A DNA stretch of 64,000 bases from Mytilus galloprovincialis (GCF_965363235.1 NC_134846.1:55789121-55853120), one strand, 5' to 3'; positions 24,501 through 35,075 are shown, counted from the stretch's first letter. The notes: generated from the sequence alone by a model not told the origin. Program-made: numbers and translations.

Positions 24501-27500
24501 TGTCCTGGGACCAGCTTTTGAAAGGTATCTACAATAAAAAAAAAAGAAGATTATTTGCAAATTATATAAGCAGTTGTGAATGAATTAGATGATTTGTGTC
24601 TAACAGCACATCTTCTGAAACTAACTCAACGTAGAACACCTAATAGGAATGTGTAATAATCGTTTCTACATCAGGATTAAGAACTTTGAACTTACTTCAG
24701 CGACTGCAAGCATTTTTTTACTAAATCATTTACAAAGTGTGCAAAAAATACCGTATCTACTTTTTCTGAACTGGTCTTAATTGTATGTTTTACTATGTAC
24801 AATAGTTTTATCTATTGATGAAGATTCAAAATGGGTAGAGTTGAGTATGAAAATCTAGTTCAACCTTGCTATATTATTTGTGTGCCTGTTCCAACTCAAA
24901 ATTTTAAGTGATTGTCTTGTTGAATAAGATTATACATGAATCTTAAATGTTTTGTTTGTTTACTCTCTAATTTGATGTTCATTAGAGATCATTGATAGTT
25001 TCTGTAAAACTTAAACTCATCTTAATAATATAACTGAGTAATTTATAGCCTGCTGACATTTTTTTCTATTGTTGAAGACAACACTGATCGCCAAATGTCT
25101 TTTGATTTTTTCTATTGTTGAAGACAACACTGATCGCCAAATGTCTTTTGATTTTTCTATTGTTGAAGACAACACTGATCGCCAAATGTCTTTAGATTTT
25201 TCTATTGTTGAAGACAACACTGATCGCCAAATGTCTTTTGCTTTTTCTATTGTTGAAGACAACACTGATCGCCAAATGTCTTTTGATTTTTCTATTGTTG
25301 AAGATAACACTGATCGCCAAATGTCTTTTGATTTTTCTATTGTTGAAGACAACACTGATCGCCAAATGTCTTTTGATTTTTCTATTGTTGAAGACAACAC
25401 TGATCGCCAAATGTCTTTAGATTTTTCTATTGTTGAAGACAACACTGATCGCCAAATGTCTTTTGATTTTTCTATTGTTGAAGACAACACTGATCGCCAA
25501 ATGTCTTTTGATTTTTCTATTGTTGAAGACAACACTGATCGCCAAATGTCTTTTGATTTTTCTATTGTTGAAGACAACACTGATCGCCAAATGTCTTTTG
25601 ATTTTTCTATTGTTGAAGACAACACTGATCGCCAAATGTCTTTTGATTTTTCTATTGTTGAAGACAACACTGATCGCCAAATGTCTTTTGATTTTTTCTA
25701 TTGTTGAAGACAACACTGATCGCCAAATGTCTTTTGATTTTTCTATTGATGAAGACAACACTGATCGCCAAATGTCTTTTGATTTTTCTATTGTTGAAGA
25801 CAACACTGATCGCCAAATGTCTTTTGATTTTTCTATTGTTGAAGATAACACTGATCGCCAAATGTCTTTTGATTTTTCTATTGTTGAAGACAACACTGAT
25901 CGCCAAATGTCTTTTGATTTTTCTATTGTTGAAGACAACACTGATCGCCAAATGTCTTTTGATTTTTCTATTGTTGAAGACAACAATGATCGCCAAATGT
26001 CTTTTGATTTTTTCTATTGTTGAAGACAACACTGATCGCCAAATGTCTTTTGATTTTTCTATTGATGAAGACAACACTGATCGCCAAATGTCTTTTGATT
26101 TTTCATTGTTGATGAGTTGCTGTATACTTTTTGTAGATTTTTGTAGATACACATGTACATTGTGTAGCCTTCCAGGCAGATACCAAGTTGAAATAAACCA
26201 AAGAAATGGAACTCTTTATTAGAGAAGAGTAAAAAGGCCAAATATGTATATTTGAATTGTTTGCATCCCTTTTTATTGATTCAAATTTTAAGTTTAGTGA
26301 AGGTGCATAATTTAAGATTTTATGTGCCTTATATACCTGTTTTTTCTTAAAGTATAGAATGAATTATTTGTAAACTTTTCGATTATTAGACAAATCAACA
26401 TAAAACAGTAGCTTGTTGTATATACGAATACACATAACTTGATCTTTATTGTGTACAAGCATAAATTCTGCTGAAAAAAAAACCACAGAAATAAAACAGA
26501 TTGGTCTGTTTAAATCAACAATTTGCATCTACATTGTATGAGCAATTTTAATCAAAAGAGAAATTGAAGAACACCTTTTTCTGTTTTGATGTGTTTCAGT
26601 TCACTATTCGGTCTTGAAATGTACAAAGCAAACATATTTGGTACATCATCTTGATTCACATTCTATTATTTTTATATTTTAAGGCTTTCAAGAGCTAAAC
26701 TGAGATTGTCATCCCTACAATGGCTTCCATTCTAATAATGATAAAAATTACAGTTCTGGCATAATAAGGAGATAATTTTGACGAAAAAAAAGTTCTGACT
26801 GCTTCTTCTTTTATTTATTCTGGACAAGCATGGGAACCAGTTTCAATAATATCTCAATACTGGGAGCCTAGCTTATCAAAGCAACGTTTCAATCAATTAG
26901 TGTTTTTTTTTCAGTAGTTGGTCTTTTGTTCCTCATCTGCCTGGAAGAAAACTTACATTTCCATTTTTCAACCAGGTGCTCCACAGGGCACAGCTTTATA
27001 CGACCGCAGAGGTCAAATCCTGAACAGTTGGGGCAAGTATTGACCCAACATTCAAGATTGATACAGCTCTGAATTTGGATTGTGATCAAATTTTTGACAT
27101 AATATGGGTGTGAGACATAAAACAAATGTCAAGATCTTACAAATCTATTGCGAAATATGGTGTAATTAAAGATTCCTTTTTCAAACTTTTCAAAAATTTG
27201 GAAAAAAAAAATTGAAAACTACTACCACCCCTCTTTCTTTGGCAATTAGTCCAAAACTTGACATTTTATTATACATAATTTACAAGTAGTGTAAGGGAGG
27301 TAAATCGGAACATACCTAACATTGTATGTTAAATATTCTGAGTTACCTCCCTTACACTGCTTTTAAATTGTCTTAATTGTCCATTGACCAGAAAAACATA
27401 ATTTTCCCCTTTTTTCGCCCCTAATTCCAAAACATTTTGAGCCATAACACCCCAAAGTCAATACTAACCATCCCTTCATAGTATGGAAACTTTTGGCACA

Positions 27501-30500
27501 ATTTCAGAGAGATTCATACACTTAAGCACAAGTTATTGTTTGAAAACTACAAAAATGCTTATTTTGGGCCCCCTTTTTGGTCCCTAATTCCTAAACTATT
27601 GGGACCATAACCCCCAAAATAAATCTAAACCTTCTACCTGTGGTATAAAACATTGTGGTACAATTTCAAAGCAATTGAAATACTTACGGGGTATACACCA
27701 GATAATAGCCTGAAAGTAGAAAAATGCTTGTTTTCTGCCCCTTTTGGGTCCCTAATTCCAAAACGGTTGGAACCATCATCCCCAACCTTCCTTTAGTGGT
27801 ATTGAACCATCATGTAAATTTCATAGAGATCGATTCATTAAATTAATGTTATTGTCTGGACACCAAATGTGTCTTTGGACGATGCCGACATCATACCATT
27901 ATACGAACGCATATAAAAATACATTAACTGGAGAATATGTGATGTATTTGACCACAATAATTAATGATGTAGATTTATTTTTTAGCAATTCATTAATGGT
28001 TATAATCAAAGACAATAAAACAATACCTTTTGCTTTGTTTTTCTTGAATTTTTGCTTTTTTCCTTGTTTAAACTTTTCTTTATTGTCCATGAAATATTGC
28101 ACTTTTCGGGGAATTTCTTGTGTGTCATCATTTTTTGGAGCCTCATCTTGACGAGTTTTTTGATGGCTGAAATGCAAATAAAAAATTAACATGCATCTAA
28201 GACATACAGTCAGTGGACAAAAGTGAGTTCCCACTAACTAAAACTTTTGTCCACTGACTGTACATGTACATTCTAAAACATAACTGTAGTTGTTATCAGG
28301 ACTCTCTACATTCTAAAACATTGTACAATGTATTAAGGCTTAAATGTCAATAGTTAATAAATTTCAATAAATTTGTAAAGTAAAAAGTAATAAAATGCCT
28401 TGTAGAGCTATTGCCCAATACTGTGCAATGGAAGATTTCGTACTCACGGGGGGATGTCACTTCCCATATGATGGTTTATACATATGTGCTGCTGGAATGG
28501 GTCCCTATTTTGATACGTCTTATATATCAATAGGGTGCATTTTACCAACGAAATATATCAATAGGTAGTAACTGACCAATTGTGATATAATCAATGAGTT
28601 ATAATTTTTCAGTTTGTTGTGCAACGATCTTCATTGAATTTCCCAAACTCTTTGTCACTAAAATTGTCATCATAAATATATGAATGGGTTATGATTTCGC
28701 TGTGAAATAGATGTATAGGTTGGGATTTCACAATTATTCAATGTATGAATGGGGGGTGTTTTGGAAATCCCAGCTGCACAACTGTACCCAAAATCCCATG
28801 TTGTGGTGTGGTACCATGCAAAAATGCTTGTTTTTTGGCCCTTAACAATTACCCCCAAAATTCAATCCCAGCCTTCCCTTTGTGGTATGGTATCTTCCAT
28901 TACAATTTCAGAGAGATCTGTACACATAAACAAAAGTTATTAGCTGGAAACTAAAAACATGCTTGTTTTGGCCCCTTGGAGGCCCCTTATTCCTGAATAT
29001 TTATGGCAATTACCCCCAAACTCAATCCCAGCCTTCCCTTTGTGATATGGAACCTTGTGGTACAATTTCAGAAAGATCCATACACTTATGGTACATACAA
29101 GTTATTGTCTGGAATCTACAAAAATGCCTATGTGGGCCCCTTTTTGGGCCCTTATTACTTAACAGTTGGAGTCATAACCTCCAAAATCAATCCAAACCTT
29201 CCTCTTGAGGTTTCAAACCTTGTGATAGATTTCTATCTACCTATACTAAAGTTATTTTCCGGAATTCAACTGTTTTCATATGACGCAGATGATGACGATG
29301 ACAAAGTGATACCAATATACAACCACAAAATTTGTGTCTGCCTCTGACATGTCGGATTGAATTGTCACTTATTTCATATTTCTAAGGGAAATTTTTGGAA
29401 ATTCTTTGCACTTACAAACACATAAAAGGTAAGCAATTGAAGAACAATACGGTACCTCAATGACTGAATGACACTGTAAAATTGTAATTTTAGCAAATAT
29501 TTGTGACTTTTCAACGTTGGTTAATAAATAATATTACATTATAAGTGTGTTATAACTCAAACAAGAGTGCACATGCTGAATTGTCTAGCCTTCTTTACTA
29601 CTGGTAAATCATACATGTGAACCTCCCGACGGGAGTACAATAATCCCGTTTTCAGGGGTCTCCTCCCGTCCTCCAGTTTAGGAGAAAAAACTCCCGTGTA
29701 TGAAATATTTTATGAATGAAAATTTTCAGCTGCCATATTTGATAATTGCTTACTACCGTACAGGTGTAATTGACACCTGTGTTAAATTTTACCTGTAAAT
29801 CAAAGAAGAAGTATAATTATATGGCTTCACTTGACAGCTTGGGTGTCAAACATACTGGTAATCAACGATGTTTACCTCTGGCTAACTGCCGTTGTGTTAT
29901 AAAAACTTTGTGTATTTGGTTACCTTTGATTTTTCCTGTTTTAAGTTATTTTGGTTTTAAAAATGTAAATTGTAAAAAGACTAAATGAATAATATTTTAA
30001 TCAAATAATCATAAAAGAATGCTTATTAAATGAATTTAAATGTTTTGGGACAAATGAAAAATAATAAATTTATAAGTTATTTTAGCAATCTAGACTTCTT
30101 TTCAAGGATTAAATTGAAGTTTATGTAGTAAGTCTGTCTGTCAAGTTGGTGACTGGGATACACAATATGAACATTTTACTTTCTTAGACTGAATAATATT
30201 CCTCAATTCTAACAAAACCTGGAGATTGAGAATTGTTTAAGTCAGTATATAAGACTTTAGATAGCTAAACATTTCTACAAATATGACTTTCATAATGCTT
30301 CAAAACCATGCAATACTATTAATAGTGTTCGTTATTTTTCTTATTAATTTATCATGTTACAAATATACATGTATAGCATATTTCTTTCTTATTTGTCTAT
30401 ACATGCAGTTACCAATGAGAAGGAGTTGGAGATATAAATACAAATCTATACAGATAAGATAAATAAATATAATGACAGCGTACACTCAATTATCAAAACC

Positions 30501-33282
30501 AAAACAAAAAAAGAAACAGATTCTTCTTAATATTTTATTTTCATTCAAATAGAAAGGCAATAAGGGTACTACATATATAAGCATATAACAATTTGATGGA
30601 AATTTGAAGAAAAAACACACTTTCTACATCATACGGTTACATTTACGACACAATTTATGTCGTTAAAAATCTCCTGATCTGAGTCCTAATCTCCTATCCA
30701 AAATTTCCAAATCCCCTGATCTGAGTTTCATAGTCCATCACATGTATGGTAAATCATTGTTATTATGTTTATAGTCCTATTAAATATAAAGCTTTACAAC
30801 AACTACATTATATCAAATAAACTTAACATGATCCAAGAAAAGGAAGTCAAGGTAATATAAATCAAACAAGAAATACATGTACACCTTACAATAATTCAAA
30901 ACACTAATTATAGTTGACCAATTGCTTATAGTTTCTAAGAAACAGACTTAACCAAGAAAACTAAACATTGACCAATGAACCATGAAAATGAGGTCAAGGT
31001 CAGATGAACTATGCAGACATGTACAGCTTTCAATACTTCTTACAACAAATATAGTTGCTCTATTTCTTGTAGTTAAAAAAAAAAACCAGACAAAAACACA
31101 AAAACTTTTAAGTTAAAACACTGAGCAATGAACCATGAAAATGAGATCAAGGTCTAATTATACCTGTGAGACTGACATGTACACCATAAAATATTACCAT
31201 GCACCAAATATAATTGACCTATTGCAAATATATAGTATTAGAAAAAAAAAGATCAAAGCTCAAAAACTTAAAACTTTGATTTCTGAGCCATAAAAATTAG
31301 GTCAAGGTCAGATGACACCTACCAACTAGACATGTACACCTTACAATCATTCCATCCACCAAATATAGTAGACTTATTGCATACAGTATAAGAAAAACAG
31401 ACCAAAACACAAAAACTTAACTGTAACGACTGAACCATGAAAATGGTGTCAAGGTCAGAAGACACCTGCCAGTTAAACATGTACACCTTACAGTCCTTCC
31501 ATACACCAGATATACTAGACCTATAACTTATATTATCTAAAATATGGACTTGACCATCAAACTTAACTTTGTTCACAGTTTCATGAAAGGAGGTAGAGGT
31601 CAAGCGAAAACTGTCTGATGTATGCATATACCAAATATAGTTATCCTATTACTCATAAGAGAAAACAAATCCATACCTGTCAACTCACCCGTTTTTTGCG
31701 GGTGACACCCGTTATTTTCACCTCTCACCCGGGAGTTTTTCTTTACCCGGCGGGTCCCGGGAATTTCTAACATTACCCGTTTCACCCGGATTTCTGACCG
31801 GAATTGTTTCCGGTATTTAGAAGTAATACGACCTTCGGTTTTATCGGTCTTTTTCAATGTAACCAAAAGTCAAAATGTAGGACTGTTGTTTACCTGAGCT
31901 ACGTAACGATATGAAGAGACAACAAAGCTACAAGATGAGTTCAGTGACTATCAGTTGACCCCATTAGATGAACTTCCACTTTGCACTTCCCCTGAAACTG
32001 ACATTGGTACATTTTGGGGAGAAATGTCCAAGTTGCATGACATTTTTATTAACAAGCCAAAATTTTTTGTTTTGTCAAAACTTGCTAAAACATTACTGGT
32101 TTTGCCAAACAGCAATGCAGACAGTGAGAGGGCATTTTCTTTAGTAAAGAAAATAGCTACAGAGTTTAGGGCTGATCTTAATAAGGATACACTGTGTGCT
32201 CTTCTTTCTTGTGAAATGAATACACATTTGCATTGCTATGAACTGAAACAAAGTGCAGTTCTTTTAAAGAATGCCAAGTCTACTACTATGGAATATAACA
32301 ATAGTCTGAAATAAACTTGTATACATGTTCTAACTGTTTCATATACATATTGACTATATAAATTATATGTAAACATATTTTTGTTCTTCAATTGAGCCTG
32401 CAAAATGTCGTACGCGTTATGACCTGAGATTTTTTTTCTCAATGCAGGTCATGACCTGACTTTTCATTTTCAGAGGTTGACAGGTATGCAAATCTCAACT
32501 TTTTTTTCAAGTAGTCACGTGCACTGAACCATGAAAATAAGGTCAAGGACAAGTGACATATGGACTTTAATAAGGTAGCTAACGCCGCGCCATCAGATCA
32601 CTATGAAGGCTGATGAACATTTATCCAGTGCTTTTCAAATTACTATGATTAAAATATTTTTTATCAAAAATTCATGTGTATGCCCGGGCTTATTGAGCTA
32701 AACCTAGCTACGCACCTGAATATTTATTACCTTTCCTCTCTATTATACTTGTTTGTTTTTTAATGACACTGGCCAACTAAGTGTATATAATTAACCACAG
32801 AATCTGTCCCATTTGAACTATTGATGTCATACAACAATCACTTTTTTATTGTGGCGTCAGATATTTTGTATTGTTGTCAAAATTTTACGGGAACATTTTT
32901 GATGATCAGTAGTGGCGGACAAATTGCGATAAGGTGTATAGGAATGTCTACCTTTAATGTTTAATAGGATACTGTAAGATAGTTCATTGTTAGTCGACCT
33001 TCCCATTGAATTAATATTTATAAAACAGGTGCATGTATAATATACCTATCATATGATATGTGATATGTATTGCATAAACTATCATGATTATGGACAAAAA
33101 TATTGGTCATCAGCTTTCAGTTTATGGCTTTATGGTGGATATTGATAGGAAATAAAATAAAAAGTAACTAACATTTGCTTTCTTTCACCATTGTAAAATG
33201 GGTCTACAAATTTAATCTTCCTGTGCTTTTTACTTTTCTGTGGTTTAGTCATAGGACCATTTTGATGATTAGTTTTACCCAT
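18351..33282 (-). CDS. CCDC137: CCDC137 homologue, complete CDS in seven exons (287 aa)
   Basis: CCDC137 (RaRF) is a basic nuclear protein, reported at nucleoli and the chromosome periphery and as a retinoic-acid-receptor partner; its biochemical role is unsettled. Exons (minus strand): 33282-33173, 28166-28027, 24528-24371, 23802-23732, 22749-22667, 20235-20147, 18563-18351. All use GT-AG and the phases (2,1,0,2,1,0) agree, giving 287 aa; the human protein is 289 by memory. Landmarks matched to human from memory: QEIPRKV with a basic run (residues about 53-83), FIQKKKEKERDFLNRVDN (about 103-120), DDIQFGEVVSAPPILT (about 188-203), PGKRSLLLKEIIL (218-230), and the C-terminal AERQKAIDMYRLMK. 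Lys/Arg-rich throughout, with likely coiled-coil segments and no membrane segment. It lies head-to-head with OXLD1, as in human. Introns are full of repeats. An upstream in-frame ATG exists, but MGKTNH is the likelier start by family length. Confidence 0.92.
19320..19735. repeat. 'ggggcataac' dispersed repeat, second copy
   Basis: Two to three modules with 'catgactttagaatggtaaa', 'gtgacgctaccaaaattcaa', 'tttggttgaggcaatctaaa', closing with 'gctatgacgggggcataaa'. Same family as 10800-11395. Lies in the CCDC137 intron between exons 6 and 7. Confidence 0.65.
20147..20235 (-). CDS. CCDC137: CCDC137 exon 6
   Basis: 89 nt. Acceptor CTATTTTGTAG, donor AAG|GTAATG. Encodes DIQFGEVVSAPPILTSKPRK, then AVRDEQFSK. 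The FGEVV..PP.LT motif is the clearest family signature and matches human KFGEVVLQPPELT. Confidence 0.92.
20667..21087. repeat. dispersed repeat with TACCCCCG..CGGGGGTA ends, two internal modules of about 180 bp
   Basis: Begins 'gatacccccgttgcaagtgg' and ends 'aaagcgggggtataatga', so its edges are inverted. Inside, 'aagtgtttggtaaacaggaa', 'tctgaaaatgcatcacacgg' and 'atttcagaaatccttgtatt' occur twice in the same order. In the CCDC137 intron between exons 5 and 6; non-coding. Confidence 0.7.
21100..22660. other. CCDC137 intron 5 sequence, nothing definite
   Basis: No exon or repeat with clear ends. One ETS-like palindrome (ACTTCCGGAAG at 21730-21740) sits here but is not tied to any start site. 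Confidence 0.4.
22667..22749 (-). CDS. CCDC137: CCDC137 exon 5
   Basis: 83 nt. Acceptor TGATTTCAG, donor AAAAG|GTTTTG (a weaker donor). Encodes KLKHKKEKMKHKKHERDIDN, then KETEFLK, a Lys/His-rich probable nuclear or nucleolar localisation segment equivalent to the basic run of human CCDC137. Confidence 0.85.
23172..23412. repeat. unclassified 240-bp dispersed repeat, copy 1
   Basis: 'ggattgggaaacaagtt', 'tgccttgtagcggcattag', 'gcaagagatatggctctctc' and 'accatactcgcagatg' recur in the same order at 44955-45191 with about 85 percent identity by eye. It could be a short interspersed element or part of a larger one. No A/B box was recognised. Confidence 0.75.
23732..23802 (-). CDS. CCDC137: CCDC137 exon 4
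   Basis: 71 nt. Acceptor TTTTTGCAG, donor AAAAGA|GTAAAT. Encodes LNIEDIDEGDLTKKKKSMSK, then SRK. Confidence 0.85.
24371..24528 (-). CDS. CCDC137: CCDC137 exon 3
   Basis: 158 nt. Acceptor TTATTGTAG, donor GGG|GTTAGT. Encodes TFQKLVPGQTRPLDPPPVFI, then a charged helical segment KKKEKERDFLNRVDNTTQK and LLQSKLSDHYG. This corresponds to the conserved central block of the family. Confidence 0.92.
25060..26104. repeat. 45-bp minisatellite, about 23 copies
   Basis: The unit contains 'attgttgaagacaacactga', then 'tcgccaaatgtcttttgatt'. Copies are almost identical; three units have one extra T. Because 45 is divisible by three and the unit lacks stops in several frames, long open frames arise on both strands; none has coding support. 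It lies in CCDC137 intron 2, 530 bp upstream of exon 3. Confidence 0.95.
26105..26950. other. CCDC137 intron 2, nothing recognisable
   Basis: AT-rich sequence with no exon, array or definable element. Confidence 0.4.
26960..27840 (-). repeat. bivalve-type composite repeat (reverse orientation)
   Basis: From 'tccacagggcacagctttat' and 'acgaccgcagaggtcaaatc', through 'ttggggcaagtattgaccca', to repeated modules 'cctaattccaaaac..ccataac' with 'aatttcagagagattcatac'. It includes a 16-bp perfect hairpin at 27288-27358. Corresponds in inverse order to modules at 35640-35990 and 39240-39390. Confidence 0.7.
27288..27358. repeat. perfect 16-bp inverted repeat with inner stem
   Basis: AGTGTAAGGGAGGTAA at 27288-27303 pairs exactly with 27343-27358. 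The loop contains a second stem, AACATAC (27309-27315) with GTATGTT (27324-27330). The outer stem is kept in a related repeat copy at 35915-35979. Confidence 0.85.
28027..28166 (-). CDS. CCDC137: CCDC137 exon 2
   Basis: 140 nt. Acceptor GCATTTCAG, donor AAAAG|GTATTG. Encodes HQKTRQDEAPKNDDTQEIPR, then a Lys-rich run. TQEIPRKV corresponds to the EQEIPFRL region of the human protein. A 58-bp palindrome sits 38 bp upstream of its acceptor. Confidence 0.9.
28205..28262. mobile_element. mariner-like minimal palindrome (58 bp)
   Basis: TA plus CAGTCAGTGGACAAAAGT, an 18-nt spacer, then the exact inverted copy and TA. A perfect 20-bp stem with TA at both ends and a CAGT terminus is what two abutting Tc1/mariner-type inverted repeats would look like. 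It sits 38 bp upstream of the CCDC137 exon 2 acceptor (minus strand). Confidence 0.7.
28680..29345. repeat. bivalve-type composite repeat, 4-5 diverged modules of about 140 bp
   Basis: 'ccaaaattcaatcccagcct', 'tccctttgtggtatgg', 'acaatttcagagagatc' and 'aaaatgcttgttttt' recur four to five times. Same family as 27540-27840 and 35640-37800. The open frames inside are repeat artefacts. Confidence 0.7.
29611..30747. mobile_element. hAT-type element with exact 8-bp target duplication
   Basis: Inverted ends ATACATGTGA (29611-29620) and TCACATGTAT (30738-30747) are flanked by the identical 8-mer GGTAAATC at 29603-29610 and 30748-30755, the signature of hAT integration. Subterminal 'ctcccgacgggag' and 'ctcccgt' words resemble the 'cacccg' subterminal words of the element at 31673. 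1137 bp. No transposase domain was recognised, so it is non-autonomous. Confidence 0.8.
30850..31645. repeat. 'gtacaccttacaatc' dispersed repeat, about 5 modules of 150-160 bp
   Basis: Modules share 'gacatgtacaccttacaatc', 'accaaatatagt', 'cctattgc', 'aaaacttaa', and 'accatgaaaatgaggtcaag'. Same family as 16640-17170. The hAT element at 31673 appears inserted near its right edge, since 'accatgaaaataaggtcaag' resumes at 32529. Confidence 0.75.
31673..32487 (+). mobile_element. hAT element with 12-bp TIRs and transposase C-terminal remnant
   Basis: ATACCTGTCAAC at 31673-31684 is exactly inverted at 32476-32487. Flanking 8-mers acaaatcc and gcaaatct match at 6 of 8. The interior has 'cacccg'-rich subterminal sequence on the left and the transposase fragment at 31955-32314. 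At 815 bp it is much shorter than an autonomous hAT element (usually over 2.5 kb), so this is an internally deleted derivative. Confidence 0.85.
31955..32314 (+). pseudogene. hAT transposase C-terminal dimerisation domain (fragment)
   Basis: An open frame of 119 codons carries LAKTLLVLPNSNADSERAFS, then LVKKIATEFRADLNKDTL and LLSCEMN, the hAT dimerisation region (LL.LP.S.A..ER.FS....I....R..L). The N-terminal BED finger and the catalytic core are absent. It lies wholly inside the TIR element, so it is the remnant of that element's transposase and is not expected to transpose. Confidence 0.88.
33173..33282 (-). CDS. CCDC137: CCDC137 exon 1 (coding part)
   Basis: Starts MGKTNHQNG with a fair Kozak context (AGCATGG) and ends ..GERKQ plus two bases before GTTAGT. 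It has the basic cluster KPQKSKKHRKIK. The frame stays open 5' of this ATG to 33435, so an N-terminally longer form cannot be excluded. Confidence 0.85.
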
Positions 33283-33521
33283 GCTTGTTTGTTGTTTTTT
33301 GTTATCTCCCCTGTAAGTTTCCTCTTGCACATAAATTGATGACGTTTTCAACAGTTCCGGTAACATTGAAACAAATTTTGAAGTTGATTGAAGTGTCATT
33401 CGTATGTATTTCATAATATCTGTGATCATAACCACGTTTCAAATTAATAATTGAATACTAACATTAAGCAAACCTAAATAGTTGAAATGAAAGGAAATCA
33501 TATGTAATTTAGATTTATTAC

Positions 33522-33550
33522 CTTACTTTACTTTACTTTACTTTACTTTA
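33522..33550. repeat. (CTTTA)n microsatellite
   Basis: Five to six tandem 'cttta' units, between CCDC137 exon 1 and the right arm of the inverted repeat. Confidence 0.9.
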
Positions 33551-34269
33551 GTCTGTACTGTTCCGCCTATATCAGACGACCCACTTTTCAGTGTGAATAT
33601 CATATATATATATTGTCAGTTAATCCAATGCACTAATATTGATTGTTTATACACATTAACCACCACCTCTATTTACACACGAGAATAAATACATCCCATG
33701 AATATATACATGACCGAAACTGGAGCGCAAGTCATTGGACTCAAAATGTTCGTTGCCCCATTACCAAAAAAAAAAATAACACAAAAGATCTTTTTGCTTG
33801 ATTTCAGCTTCACCAAAGATTTGTTTACGGGTTATTCTCAGTTATTCAGCAATTTTTTTTCAGATTTTTTTGGGGGATAACAGAATTGTTATCTTATGGT
33901 CCATTTATGGTATTAAATTTAGACTTAAACAACAGGGGCTTGATATATGAACAAGCCAAGCCCTGTGCTTAAACCTTTATAATTATGATTTTGATAATAA
34001 AAAGATAGTTCAATGTTAAGAAATCATATTAATTGTACCTTTATAACAGCACCCTATGTGTTTTGGATGTTACAATGTATATGAATTTAAAAATACACCT
34101 TAAAACAATTTGTCTGCCAATACTGGACATCTCAAAGGTTCCCGTAAAATGATGACTTCATCATGTTCATAGTACAAAATATCAGACGCCACATTTGGCT
34201 ACTACAATAGAAAAGTGGTTGTTGTATGAAATCAATAGTTCAAGGAGCACAGATTCTCTGGTAAACCAG

Positions 34270-34960
34270 CGCAAAATAGCGATGACGTGTATTATATACA
34301 TGTATCATATTATAGGTAGACAGTAAAAAAGGTAGCCTTTGGTCGATATTTGAATATTTAATTTTCACAAGATGTATATGTGACAAAAATTTGTTTTAAT
34401 ATGTTTATTAAGATTTCAAATATATGAATAAAGTATTAGTTAGATATAAAACATGTAAAATATTTTGATTTAAATCAGTTTATCACTAAAATAATTACAG
34501 ATTATATTAATGCAGTATAAAATAATTATTTTGATGTCAATGGTACCAGCATGATGAGAGAAATATATATAATATAAATGGTATAGAGATGCTGAAATAA
34601 TCTCTGTTGACAAGAATATTAGATGACGCAAAATGAACAATATTACTGTGCAAAAACGGTATAATAAATTATATATTTGAATGAAATTATATTGCGATGA
34701 TTTTGTAGACTCTTTTTTAACTTACTGAATATATTTTGTAGAAGACTTTAGATTTACTTGTGATAAGAATATACTTATCAAAGAATTAGACCAAGATGAT
34801 CTGAAATTAACTCTGCACTCTTTGACTGTGGATTTTATTAACCTAAATTATGTTTTGGCTTTATCATACAATACATATATAAATTTTATTTAGAATGTTA
34901 AAGTATCTGAACGAACATCTGTATTTGGTCTCATTTACCAGAGCTCAGTTCCCAGAGCCG
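34270..34960. other. AT-rich intergenic stretch, nothing recognisable
   Basis: Lies between the divergent CCDC137 and OXLD1 genes. No exon with good splice sites was chosen, although a 5' untranslated exon of OXLD1 is expected somewhere between about 33.3 and 41.1 kb. Confidence 0.35.
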
Positions 34961-34964
34961 TAAC

Positions 34965-35075
34965 ATTGATGAGGCAGACAAGGCCATGAAATCAAATATC
35001 CACGAATGTGCAAGTTTAATTCCCTAATCTACAAAAACTGGTAACCACGAAAATAAATGAATTCACAGTGTTTTA
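34965..35075. mobile_element. fragment of the TACTGTGGA MITE family
   Basis: 'catgaaatcaaatatccacg', 'ggtaaccacgaaaataaatg' and 'aattcacagtg' correspond to the right half of the MITE at 17176-17370. Confidence 0.55.

Larger units (their letters stand above)
32794..34262. repeat. long inverted repeat flanking CCDC137 exon 1
   Basis: Left arm 32794-32940 and right arm 34092-34262 are reverse complements at about 75 percent by eye. Shared words, right arm reversed, include 'gaatctgt', 'ttgaactattga', 'tcatacaacaa', 'tggcgtc', 'gatattttgta', 'ttttacgggaac', 'gacaaatt' and 'taaggtgtat'. The 1.15-kb spacer holds CCDC137 exon 1 and probably its promoter. Either two opposed copies of one repeat or an inverted duplication. 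Confidence 0.7.

Noticed and set aside
25017-26222. Long open frames (up to 217 codons) on both strands in the 45-bp array
   Set aside because: They arise from a stop-poor unit of length 3n. Both strands and several frames are open alike, and the region lies inside a CCDC137 intron.
29770-29988. 72-codon frame inside the hAT-type element
   Set aside because: No transposase or other motif recognised; likely chance within a non-autonomous element.
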